Source: Anisakis pegreffii | Lineage: Eukaryota > Nematoda > Chromadorea > Rhabditida > Anisakidae | Assembly (NCBI GenBank): GCA_035041965.1 | Contig: JAPYMA010001498.1 | Coordinates: forward strand, 62,001 to 126,000 | Reading direction: 5' to 3' | DNA length: 64,000 bases | Shown here: in pieces, positions 24,023 to 35,289 of the stretch | How positions within the stretch are numbered: position 1 is the first letter of the stretch | Layout: every line of letters starts with the position of its first letter | Notes under the pieces: model-generated | Database searches by the model: none | What the model was told of the DNA's origin: nothing | The model's input: the letters and a program-made list of their open reading frames with translations, nothing else | Position numbers and translations under genes: made by a program

Positions 24023-24691
24023 ATAAATAAACAAACAGGATGTTCTTTATGCCATTGACAACATTGTTTTTATGCAGTTTGTTTCTTGTTGATCAATTTA
24101 AATCGGCTGATGCAGTTCCTTCACAGTCAATGACACGAATACAGGTGAGAGCCTTTAGAGACTTTAGTGTTTCGTTCTTTACAGCGTCTTCTTTCAAGAA
24201 CTTTTTGTATATTGTGATATTGAGCATTCTCTTGAGGAAGTTGCTATTACAGTTAATTGATTACTACCTAGGTAACAGTTTATGAGTAAATTCAGTTAGC
24301 CCATTTCTGCAATCATTTGCACGAATCACTGATTGGATAGAACAAGATAGTCGCAATGGCACTAAGAGATTCGTGTGAGTAACTGAAATACGCTCATTTT
24401 CTGGTGGCTGTTTAAAAATAATCTTTCAGCAATTTCTAGTTCACTGATTGTGAGATGAAACCTCATCAGCCAATGCCTTCTTCAGTTCATTACTAGAATA
24501 CCATCGATCATTTCGTGCACAACTATATGATCAGAACTTTGCCTCCAATCAGAACTCTCAATTTCAAATGAAACTATTTTCAGGAGGTGTTTCGAACACT
24601 AATGGGCTCAAAACCGGCCCAGCTGGCCAATCGAGGCAAAAAATTTTATGAGGCACCCTTTGATTTCAATCGACCCTACTATTTCAACTGA
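24023..24691 (+). CDS. Candidate secreted peptide precursor with signal peptide and GKK site
   Basis: The first exon begins at a TTTCAG acceptor (24022), with ATG at 24040 only 17 bases in, as expected for a trans-spliced nematode leader. It encodes a classic signal peptide (MFFMPLTTLFLCSLFLVDQF, cleavage likely after KSADA) and ends at CAG|GTGAGA (24144, phase 0). The last exon, 24584-24691, follows ATTTTCAG and reads EVFRTLMGSKPAQLANRGKK then FYEAPFDFNRPYYFN and a TGA. Phase 0 to phase 0 gives 70 residues with a typical 439-nt intron. RGKK is the usual amidation glycine plus dibasic cleavage signal, so a neuropeptide-like precursor is possible. Two small in-phase exons (24185-24206, 24296-24372) could add 33 residues. 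An AATAAA lies at 24991-24996. I know no family with this sequence. Confidence 0.45.
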
Positions 24692-26349
24692 ACAAAGTTC
24701 AGAATTTGATGACGAAAAGCATTGTTTCATAAACTTTATTCAGTTGAACATCTCAACCAAATAAACAGTCACCGAAGCGCAACATATTATCCACACGTAC
24801 AACAACAATCCATTTCACATGTCATACCGATCGTCATCAGCCATTTGTTATTCATCGATTCGTCCATTTATTCACTCAGCATCCATTCATCTGTTAAGCC
24901 CTATTGTCAATTTAAAGTTAATTCAAAAATGGTTGTTTTAAACTAATTAATTCCTCTGTTATGTTCATAATGAAATGAATATCGAAAAACAATAAATTCT
25001 CAAGTGTTGTTCTAACTCGTCAATTGAATTTATCATATACACATCGTATGAGGAGATGAACAAACCCATTTCGGACTTTCATTTGTGAAAGCATGCATGC
25101 ATGCATCTCTTTTATCTAATTGTAAATGAGTTTCTAGAAAATCGTCGTTTCATCCCTTCACCTTGTAACTGTAAGTCCTCTACCATCATTCCACAATAAG
25201 TGCATCAATCTACAGTTCATCTCAGCTTAAAACGACTACCCTCTAGAAAATGTGATACAGATGGTCCCTCTCCTACCATCTTTCCATTCCTCTTCCAAGT
25301 TCTAACTTCTTTCTCAACTGGTTGAAACCAGAACACCCTCCTCGACAATTTCTCAGTGATAATTACCCTCTGTTCTAGTCTAACGTTAAGCATTGCCTAA
25401 TAGTGAACTCACGATCAGTTCATTTAAGAACGCCACTCTGAAACAACACCAAACTTTATTCAAATACGCTTAAAATTAAAAGAGAGTAACAACAAATTAG
25501 TTCAATATGAAATAAATGTGGGATTACTGAATGAAAAATGAATAAAACCTTACCGGTTTCATACAATAAAATGGATATCATAATGAATTAAAACAATAAT
25601 AAAATATAATAGATGAATGCATAATAACGGTTGGTGTATAAACTGCTGAAGAATTTAAATTACACGAAGACAACTTATTGAAGACAACTGCGCACGTGGA
25701 CATTAACCCATGCAATGAATCAAAACTATCATAAAACCGTCCGATAACAAGATCTAATGAACGAATCCAGATGAGATCCGCAGTAGATACCATAACAACA
25801 AACATAACAATAGCTAGCGACAGTAACAGTGATCATGAATGACCACAACGATGGTCATTATATTGAGAACCAAACTGATAAGAATAACAGTGATGACGAT
25901 AATATCAAAAACAATAATAAAAACAATAACACCGAAAATGTCGATGATATTAAGAAAATAACAATAAAAGTGCGTTCGCCATGGAAACCGCAATCGTTTC
26001 ATTCCACGTCAACGCAAAACAAAACAATTTGTAAATTGAATAAATTGAACAAGAACAACTCAACGAATAATTATTTGAATACCAAAATAAGACAACTGAA
26101 CACGTACGCAACCCAATTAAAAAATATAACACACAACATGTCCACAATTATCATTTTTGCTATTGTTATATTCCAAGAAATTTACCAATACGAATGGTTC
26201 AATGGGACGATGAATACGAAGTGTTGAGATACCAAAACAGTGTGCAAAACCGAAAAGAATTCACCTGACGGCAACAAAACCTCATGTATATATTCGATAA
26301 AATTGTATCTTCTGACATCAAATGATTAAAATCAACCACCGAATCCGCT
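24692..26349. other. Convergent 3' flanks, A-rich on the plus strand
   Basis: The first part would be the 3' UTR of the candidate peptide gene, ending near AATAAA 24991-24996. The rest is A/C-rich on the plus strand, that is T-rich in the sense of rsp-8, as expected of its 3' UTR. I see no canonical AATAAA for rsp-8 in 25560-26350 on the minus strand. The Asn-rich plus-strand frame at 25829-26227 is low-complexity and antisense. Confidence 0.4.
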
Positions 26350-29300
26350 TCATGAACGCGATCGACGACGACGACCTCCTCCACTGTCCGAACTGCGACT
26401 GCGAGAACGACGCGATAAAGTCCTCCCACTGAAAAAAATCGTCCATTTCATCTGAACTATCAAGAAAACTACCCAAACTATATAATTTCGACCGGGCTAC
26501 TGGAAACAATAATTAAAATCTTCACGACGAATGTCTCATTTTCCAGAGACGCTCCAAAAAACTTGAAGGAGATCGGAGGTGAGCGTCCTCAAATTAGATA
26601 TGTAAACAACCGCATACTTTGGCGCTCCTTTAGTCACAGAGAAGTCCACACGTACACGCATTCCATCAATCACTGCATCCTTCAAATGGTCTTTTGCCTG
26701 AAAACAAATAAAAACCTCAATGATCACGACTAAAACTCCGAAAACATTCCGATGAACATTCAACTAACTAAACTTCCGGAGACTCAATCCTCATTGCAAA
26801 ACTAAATTGACGCATAACAGTACAACGATACCAAATGAAACACTCCATTTCTAAAACCATGCCCCGATACATAACGTAGCCATCACCACATAATTAACAA
26901 AATAAACCACACTCACTCTCGCTGCTTCCTTCGTCGACACGAAGTAAACGAATCCGAAGCCACGCGATCGCCCACTGTATCGATCATAGACCAACTGCAC
27001 TGTTTCAATCTCGCCGTACTCACCGAAAATTCGTTTCAAATCGCGCTCGGTTGTGTTCAGCGACATGCCAAACACACCCAAGCATGCACACGGCTCAGGA
27101 TTATCACGTCCGTCGTTGTAGCGACTACGACGTGGCGAATAACGTGAATAGTAGGATGACGCAGTATTGTAGGACGAATGGTAGGGTGCACGTGAACGTG
27201 GCGGTGGGAGTGGTGAACGTGATCGACGTGAACGACGTGTTGGAGAGCGTGAGTATGAGCGACTGAAATGCGACGACTTCACTTGACGTATGAATTATCT
27301 GGATCATTTTGACATTCCCACATTCAGAGCTAATGTTTCCTTTGCCCTCACTGAATTCGTACCCATAACTTTCCGCTCAAATTGGCACAGTTCATGCGCA
27401 GTCGATGGTTGATCTCAGAATACAAATCTACGAACGAACAGAATGTGTCTTTGACTTAAACGCTTAAATAAGATAAACTTTTCTACTTTACACAAGAAGA
27501 AGAGAAACAAGAAAAAAACAACTACTCAACACATATATAGAAGAAATAGATCGAGCACTTCGGACAACACACGTATAAAGAAAAGCGAACTTGTGCTGCT
27601 TTGACAGAGGTGAGGAGATATTAAGAGAATTTGGATGGTGATTGTTTGCATTTGTTTGCACGGATGGATGAATGGATGCATTGCTTGCTTTGCTTAGATG
27701 CTTGCTTTATTGTAAGATCACAGTTGAACTGATTTGATTTGAATTTGTTGTTGAAATCTGTTGGACTGGGTTGTACTGAACACACTGAATTTGGAAGATC
27801 AATAGTGATATTTGACTTGAGCTGATGCTGCGCTGTTAATTGACTGACTGATCTGATCTGATTTCATTCACTCGGTGGACTTTGGGAGAAGAAGATTCTT
27901 TTTGATCGTGTTTATTGAAGAAGATTGAGAGGAATAGAAACAATTTCAAGGAGAATCTTTGCGAGTTTACGCTGAGCAGCTTCTGATTTCTGAATGAACG
28001 CACACACAATCTGTCTGAATCGCTGCTGTCAACTGTGCTGAGCTGATGGTACTGAGCACTGAACTGATCTGATCTGATTTGATCTCTGTTCTGATTTGTT
28101 TGCTGCTTGAACTATGCGACCACGTACAGCGCTCTTTGCACTTCTTTGAAGCAGCGACAATGCTGACTGCGTACCGTAGCGGCATTATTGAGTATTGATT
28201 GGGTCGAATAACTGCCAAAATTTAAAATTTCGTTAAGAAAAGTTCGAACAAGTTGACTTGTTTTGCAAGAAAAACACAAAAAAACAAAATTACGACATTA
28301 CGAAAAGCTAGTCAACTCTTCAGTTTTCAAAAATGATCTCTTTCTTTTCTGTTTAGAAAAATAAGAAAAAATCATTTTCTTGGTTTCATATGAAATTCAA
28401 CGAATGTTAGTATTGAAAATCGCACGACTTTACAAAACTCTCTGTGGGATGGATTCCGCATTAGGCAACAACCACGTAGGTCTTAAATAATTACGTAGGC
28501 TTCCACCACAACGTCACTGAACTGATTCATCATCCAAAAACATCATATTTTGATGACAATCCACCACCGGCATCTCAACTTCTTTAGCATAAACTGAACT
28601 GATTTCATGTCTGAATGCTGGAAGCTTTGCAATCATATAACTTTTTCTCATTTGCTTCTTATTTTAACTTTTCGCCACAACAATTCATTCATTCGAAGGC
28701 TATCAAAATCAATCTGAAATTGATTAAACCACAATAAAACAACACAAATCTTCAGAAATGCTCAACAAGTGTTCACAAGACAAACCTTCTTCTACGAGCA
28801 CTTCTACGTGAACTACGTGAGCGGGAACGACGTGAAGAACGTCTTCGCCTGCTGCTACTGCGATACGATCGTGAACGATGGTGTGATCGACGATCTCTGT
28901 CACGATCACGCGATCGCGAGCGTGATCTCGATCGTGAACGCTCTTTCTCGACTATGGGTGATCCTGAACGAGAGCGCTCCAGGTCCTCTTCTCGATCGTT
29001 TGGCTCTTCGTCTCTATCGTCCTCTTCGATCGGTGAACGTGAACCATCCGGAGACGCAGAACGTGAGTGTGTACGTGAGCGTGAACGTGACGTGGATCCA
29101 CGATGACGGTGATGACGATGACCACGCATATTGCCATTCTTTTCCATCACAGGTGATCCATCGTCGCGATCCGAGAGTCCATCCACGGAACGTGAACGAC
29201 TGCGTACTGCCACTGGGCTATTTCGCTGAAATTCGTTTATTTTGATAGCAATTAAGACTGGAATCTTCATTGATCCTTGCAGTGAAATGAGAATGAGAAA

Positions 29301-29526
29301 AGTATGAGAGTACATGAAACTTTAACTGGATCGTTTATGAAGCAACTGGATGAGTCTTATTCTACATGGTGATGTGTTTGATGTGTTTAATTGAAAACAA
29401 TGGAATTGTTCGAAAAATTCGAATGTTTGTCTGAATAGATGGTGCTCTAAAACAGAGTTTGAAGAAAACTCTTCAGAGAAAAGCTTAAGACTACACTGAA
29501 CTCACCACATCTTCGTCACTGCTCAT
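26350..29526 (-). CDS. rsp-8: Transformer-2 type SR splicing factor (RS-RRM-RS)
   Basis: Five exons: 29526-29506 (MSSDEDV), 29225-28786, 27262-26917, 26697-26618, 26428-26350; all junctions close to 321 residues. Residues about 8-212 form the first RS region (SRSRSRSR and RDRDRDRR runs). The RRM starts at about 214 with RNP2 LGVFGM and carries RNP1 RGFGFVYF and the Tra2 signature TTERDLKRIFGEYGEIETVQ. A short second RS tail (LSRRSRSRSSDS...RRRRSRS) ends the protein. The RS1-RRM-RS2 order and TTERDL separate Tra2 from other SR proteins. The name follows the C. elegans Tra2 homologue rsp-8; the nematode sex gene tra-2 is unrelated. It should bind purine-rich exonic enhancers in the nucleus. An acceptor 42 bases upstream of the ATG (exon base 29568) may be a trans-splice site. 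The last donor is taken as AA|GTATGC, the only one giving the RS frame. Confidence 0.93.
27847..28080. repeat. CTGATCTGATCTGATTT repeats inside the long rsp-8 intron
   Basis: The 18-base word ACTGATCTGATCTGATTT occurs exactly at 27847-27864 and 28063-28080, with partial CTGATTTGATTTG copies between 27720 and 28110. They lie in the 1523-nt intron between the RS1 and RRM exons. On the sense (minus) strand they read as AATCAGATCAGATCAG clusters. Confidence 0.6.
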
Positions 29527-29568
29527 GACTTGATTTGTAGGTATTGGTTGTACCGCGTAAGTTGTGCA

Positions 29569-31076
29569 CTGAAAACTGGCTGATAGGTCAATTCGAATCA
29601 ATGATATAAACTTTAGAAATTTCAAGAGTGCAACAGCGATAACTCTGGCACTTTCTAGCAATATAATTTCTAACGGAATCATCAAGTTTTGAGGCAGAAC
29701 AACGAACGAAAGTTATGCGATTCACACCTGGTCAATAAGACCAAACAACACAGCAGCACAATGAGCTCTATACCCTACGAAAACAATGAACATAATCGAT
29801 GCTTTCTGATGAAAATCTTTCATATTTATTCAATATTCAATTTCTCGATAACGCAAACAACGCATACACTACTATAAAATCAAACAAACTACACGAATGT
29901 GGCTACACTTCAACAATAACACCAACAACGTACACTCGTGATGAACGCTAGCATTTAGCATATTACGTGACAAATCGACGACAGAACAGTATAACTATTA
30001 TAGATAGTTATACTGTTCTGATGACACGTGGCTGTGGTAAGCATAAGCTGATAGGCTCTCTATCGTGCACATCTTAAACGCTCATCATCATTTTTCTTAA
30101 GTGCAATTGAATTGATATCAAAATGAATCAGTGAGTAGGCAGCTGACAGCCAAAACATGGAGAACACTGAACAGACTTTAACTAAAGAAGAAACTAAACG
30201 TGCTTGATGTTAATACAAGATCAATGCTAATTTCGAAACTCGCTCTAACACACACAATGACGAACCAAAAACCCGCAAAAGATTCACAATTTTCGGTGAC
30301 CCCGTTTTCGGGACTCCGCTCAACACGTTCACAAGGCAGAATTAGAAAAACAAACGAAACATTCTCAAAAAAAAAAAATGGAAATGCCTAGAAAAACCTG
30401 GTGATTAATACGTCCCGCACTAGAGATGTTATACAACAAATTTTTTTGCCAACGGCGTATATCGCCACAACTCTCACATCGCTGGTGGTCCAGCTATCTA
30501 AATGGAGTGACAGTTCGCCAAGTGACGAAACTCACATTATTATTCGATAGATGCTAACAAATGTGAATTTCTTGCCTATTCAAAGGGAATAAATGTGAAC
30601 AATTTATCTATCATTTTGTACCGTGAGTCCAGGTGAATGGAACTTGAACAATTGAGGTTATTGGACTATCAAATAAACGCACAATAATATCAAAAATTCA
30701 GTTGTTCGATTATCGGACCAGTTTCATTCGTTGACCTAAATAATCAATCAATTACTATCCATTAATTAAGACAGTTAATCAACTAGTGTCATCGTCACAG
30801 TTCCTTTTGATGGTGGTATTTCAGGAGATTATTCCACTTTCGATCTAAATCAATTCAGTCTTAGCTGGGTGTTAATAGCAATCAAACACAACATCAATTA
30901 ACGTTCAATACAACTTTATATAGCATCATGACAATATTCATTTTGAAGTATATAATCAGACAATATTTTGATGTTCGGTCAAGACGAGTAGGATATTGAA
31001 TTGGTCAGAGCAGGAGTATATTCATGATTACATATGCGACGTGATGTATCCCGAAAGAACGTGATATATCTCACAG
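29569..31076. other. Upstream region of rsp-8 with a palindrome
   Basis: This is presumably the rsp-8 promoter side. It holds the hairpin at 29982-30020 and two locally GC-rich patches (about 30285-30340 and 30450-30520) of unknown meaning. Short ATG frames such as 30157 (MENTEQTLTKEETK) and 30250 (MTNQKPAKDSQFS) could be first exons of a plus-strand gene but lack convincing partners. Confidence 0.3.
29982..30020. repeat. Perfect 17-bp hairpin with 5-base loop
   Basis: CAGAACAGTATAACTAT (29982-29998) is exactly complementary to 30004-30020; the loop is TATAG. There is no mismatch. It is too short and too perfect for a typical pre-miRNA, and lies about 450 bases upstream of the rsp-8 start codon. 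Confidence 0.9.
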
Positions 31077-31587
31077 AATGTGTGTAACATCACTCGCGCC
31101 TTCAAAGTATGACCATGTTCCAGAGTCTACATGAAGTTGAGCTAGGTATCTGTATTTTCTCCTATGTATCTGAAAATGTAACATTCGATTTGGGTACAAT
31201 GCATCGAATGTTGGTCGAAAATGGGAATACCCGCTTTATAGAGAATTAAAATCTCTATTGGAAGCAGTTTTCAGTTGTAAGTTATGAGGAACTTTTTCAG
31301 GCAGTGATGCCACTGAATGTAACCAGCGACGGAAGCGATGCATGCGTCACAACAGATTACGGTAGAATTTTCCCTCCCCGTGCAGCCTCCGTCCAATCAC
31401 CGCCGAGTGTCCACCACTGCAGTGAATATTCTATTCTGTTACGCTCTTGAATTGTCATCTTCTGTTCAGCACGTTCACTTCATTGAAATCATTTTCTTCT
31501 ATTTCTACTAATGAAACAGGAACAAACAATTCAACCGGAATAGAAACATCTCTTATGTTGAGGTGTTGCCTCATAGAAATTAAGTAG
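31077..31587 (+). CDS. Weak candidate 3' exons of an unrecognised gene
   Basis: Three plus-strand segments chain in phase: 31077-31106 (NVCNITRAFK, donor GTATGA), 31301-31421 after CTTTTTCAG (AVMPLNVTSDGSDACVTTDY, then GRIFPPRAASVQSPPSVHHC, donor A|GTGAAT) and 31520-31587 (TNNSTGIETSLMLRCCLIEI, then K and a TAG stop). The middle segment is a distinct GC-rich island, which is the main reason to suspect coding. It is also open on the minus strand and in a second plus frame over half its length. No start exon was found, so the gene would be 5' incomplete here. Family unknown. Confidence 0.3.
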
Positions 31588-32353
31588 CCGACTGGATGAA
31601 ATTTTTTGGGACAAAGCTGAAAATCTGTAAAATTGTGGAAGCATATTTGTAATAGGTGTTTTGTTTTAGGTTCGATTTTATGTGTTATTCAATTCGGTCT
31701 CGATGCAGATTAGGTGCAAGGAATTTCCCCATTTGTCTGTTACATACATTATTCATAAGAGATGAGCAATATTTTGCTATCAAAATATTTACATTCGCTC
31801 ACAAGTGTTCATTGGTACATATAAGAACATATTGATATGCGAACATTTATTGTCACATAATGGAGTTATTTCATAAGAAAGCAATTAATACCGTAGAAAT
31901 TCCGATCTCATATTATTTATTGCGGATCGCTATCATTCAAATCGGGTTAAGGTCATCAAAAAACGTCAGATAAATGATCAAATGTTGGGTGATTAAATGA
32001 AAAACGATCTTTCGAAACATGAAGTGATGCAGACTATGATGGATTGTGTCTGTGTTGGTGACCAGTTCGAAAAGAATTTTATTGGACGCAATTCACTGAC
32101 AAATTCTGGCTCACTCTTGACAAATCTTCGACTTTTCGGTACTCACCGACTATCTGTTCCGCAAAATTTTTCGGCAAAATTCGAGCTATTCATCAAATTT
32201 TCGCTCGAATCTAAATCTCTGGATTATATGACGGTAAATGAAAGCAAGGCAGCAGTATCATACAATATGTTAATTGAGGTTTGGGAAAAAATGTCAAGCA
32301 AAGAGAATGACTCAGAAAAAAATAATCAATAATTGAGTCATTGGAAGGAACTA

Positions 32354-32746
32354 TCAAGAAGAGAACACAACAGTGGGTAAGTGGTAAATGAAGGATAACA
32401 TAAAATGGATATGATAATGGAAACGAAGGAGGATATTCGGATTTATCACAGAAGAAGAGGAAGGCGCATCTGCAGACATTTTGACCGCTTCGTAGGATTG
32501 GTTATCCTGGTGAGCGAGATTGAATCGTTCGTTTAGAGGTGCAACTGTCAGCCTCACCGTCAAACGACTGTTCAAATGCCGCAGCAAACTCGGCAATTTG
32601 TCGTTTCAGACGTTTCTCCTTTCGGCTCTTTCTGAAAGGATAGATCTAAAAATGATTGAATAAAGCATAGGGGACAGTTATTGTTTTGTGATTATACCAA
32701 ATGTTGAACTTGAAATTCACTCATTTCTTTGATGGATTGATTCGTT
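32354..32746 (-). CDS. Weak candidate 3' exons with a basic coiled-coil segment
   Basis: Segments 32746-32721 (NESIHQRN), 32631-32558 and 32469-32354 join in phase with introns of 88-89 nt. The middle one follows CCTTTCAG, reads KSRKEKRLKRQIAEFAAAFE then QSFD, and ends at a good ACG|GTGAGG donor. It has coding-like composition and looks like a basic amphipathic helix. If the last donor is ignored the frame continues 18 residues to a stop (tail RTIQSRSPG). The phase-2 entry of the middle exon also matches the phase-2 end of exon 3 of the membrane-protein gene upstream (35915), so it could be an alternative 3' end of that gene. Confidence 0.3.
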
Positions 32747-34210
32747 CTGAAATTGCGATTGATTCTAGTTCGATCACTCAAACAAACTTCCATAAATTCA
32801 AACGTTCGTTCGTCCACATAACGAAAATTTCTCATCCTTCATTTGATTATTATCACTGAGTATGAGATAAATCCGTCTCAGAAACTTAGGAATATCTCAT
32901 TTATGAATTCGCTGTGATCGAAAATTCGCTATTAAATTCGCTCAACTCATAGGAGCACTGATATTAACAGCTCATTACTGGTAAACGTGATATGATACGA
33001 GCAAATGATAAGGTGAAACCCACAAATATGGATAAATGACAACATTCTGTTAGGAGGACGAACGCTGAAGGTTAATTATGACTGAGTGCTTTCAAACGTA
33101 TCAAAGTGAAATACATAATGTCATAATCTCACCACTGTTACCATTATCACTCGTGATGTTATCTTTGTTATCAGTGAAATAATCAGACACACGATGTATC
33201 GTTGCTTGCTAACTCAGATTCCATAACACGGACGATACAACTCTCATTCGCTGTCAGCCGTTGTTATGAATCGCTCCTGTATGAATCCTTAACTTGCTGA
33301 CACAATCGTCGTTCCAGTTTCTAATGCACTAACACGTTATGCCTATGAAAATCGACTGGATTATCATTATTCTCCCCTTTTGCCATCACTATTACCGCTG
33401 TTATCATTGTTGTCATACACTGATTCTGATATCACTCGCTGTTGTCGGTGTTGCTCATTTTATGATAAGTTACATGCACAATCCAGGAATACACTCACAA
33501 GTTTGCACTCATTCAGCTGTTCGTGTGATCATCACTTGATCTCTATGATCTATTTCGTTGCTGTAATTGACTGCTGCATGAATGTGCGGTGAAGGCAAGC
33601 AAATTTTGCTATTGTTTATATTAATATATTGCATAATCTTACAGTCTGTCCAAAGAAGAACGATTCGCAACGAAATACAAACAGAATTCAATCAAAATAA
33701 TGTTCAATAAATCAAAACAAAAAAACGAACTCAACAATGAAAGTCAATTAATCGATGTGAGTTATTATCAAAAGACGACAAATATTAACGGCAAATGGCA
33801 AATGATGGTTAATGAGTGAGTGAGTGTTCACGTATGCGGATGTGTTTGAGTGAGGCAAGTTCACGAAAAAGTTCGCTGACTCGCAAAAAAATGATTGACT
33901 AATAACGGAATTGATTCGGAATCCATGATTCTTAATGATGATGAGTGTTACCGACACAAAATTTCCATCTTATACAAATTCTTCAATTTGATTTCATCGA
34001 TATCAAATTAAATTTTTGAAAATCATGAAAATTGATTCGTTTGTGATGAAAATGTGGGCAAGATATTGCATTCGGTTGTTGGGATGGTTCATCATATTAT
34101 ATGTGAATAAAATAGAGAGAAATTCGGCAATGAGTAAAATAAAAACGACAACTTTAAATATCAGTTGTGACATTTACAAATTTGTACATAAATGTAACAT
34201 GTCATAACCA

Positions 34211-34250
34211 CTATTATTATTATTAATATTATTATTATTATTATTATTAT
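34211..34250. repeat. ATT microsatellite
   Basis: About 13 ATT units with one interruption (TTAATATT) near 34225. Confidence 0.9.
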
Positions 34251-35120
34251 AGCACATTTTATAGAGTGTTCAGTGGTTTTATTCAATGAGCTGCATCAGT
34301 TTAATTTGCTTATCATTCATAAATATTGTTCTGTTTCATATCACAGTCGACATTCATCATATGTGTATTACAATGGGATTCTCATCGGAATATTTCCTGA
34401 AAGTGACGCTTGAATTCAATGTAAGCAAAACCATCGTCGGTTCGTTGGTGTCAATTGAACTAAACTAAACTAAAAAACCGTCAGCAGATCATTTGTGATT
34501 TGATTAGAAACAAAGAATTGAAAACACTATAATTTAACCAATAATGCACTCAAGTAGGTGAGTCACAATCATGTAACAGTATCGATTAAGGAAAACATGG
34601 AACTGATCTAAAAAATTCTTAGTCTAAAAATTTCGTGTCTAAAAGTGCATCGTTCATGCGCTCAGCTCTATAGGAATTCGCCGTTATTAATCTTTGAAGC
34701 GTTGAATTGTTTGAAATGAAGAAAAACAAAAAACCCAACTCAGTGAATCAGTCAGCATAACAACGAATCAAACAAATCAGCAACACACCAAATTTGATTA
34801 ATACTCTTTGCTTTATTATTATCATTATCATTATCACTCACTCAATCACTTCAACAACGCATACATAAACAAACAAATTATATTATAATCAGTTCAAGAC
34901 GTTTCAATCAAATAATTAATCAAACACACAAATTGCATCTAATTCCCTTGAATACACACACGCATGCCGTTCTTTGCTGATTGATTGTAAGTGGAATCGA
35001 CACAAAAAAATGACCTCATCATATTAAAATTGCAACTTTTTGACAGTATTTTTTCAGAGACATGTAGCAGTTTCGCAAAGAGAGCAAGAGTTTTTTGCCC
35101 GAGATTGATTCACTCTCGAA

Positions 35121-35131
35121 GGGGGGGGGGG
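35121..35131. repeat. Homopolymer of 11 G
   Basis: Eleven consecutive G on the plus strand in AT-rich DNA. It is unusual here and a likely site of sequencing or assembly length error. Confidence 0.8.
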
Positions 35132-35289
35132 TGGTCCAAGTTGTGTTCGGAGATGGCTGAGAAATCGGCACGCTTGCGTGAATTCAAGGAAGTGCACTGA
35201 TTCAGAGCAATAGTATTGTAATGGCTTATAAATATCGTACTATCTTTCAAGAAATCCGAGTAAATCAGTTCAATCATATACACTATATA

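Larger units (their letters stand above)
32747..35289. other. Non-coding stretch with ATT tract and G-run
   Basis: No secure exon. It contains the ATT microsatellite at 34211-34250 and an 11-base G homopolymer at 35121-35131. A minus-strand frame of about 55 codons beginning near 35278 is broken at the G/C run and is not called. Confidence 0.4.

Noticed and set aside
25829..26227. 132-codon Asn/Asp/Lys-rich plus-strand frame
   Set aside because: Low-complexity, A-rich and antisense to the expected rsp-8 3' UTR; no domain.
28769..29245. 158-codon plus-strand frame
   Set aside because: It is the antisense shadow of the RS domain of rsp-8; the minus frame has the RS repeats and correct splice phases.
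35061..35278. Minus-strand frame with Pro run at the poly-C tract
   Set aside because: It is stopped just after the homopolymer in every workable frame and has no donor.
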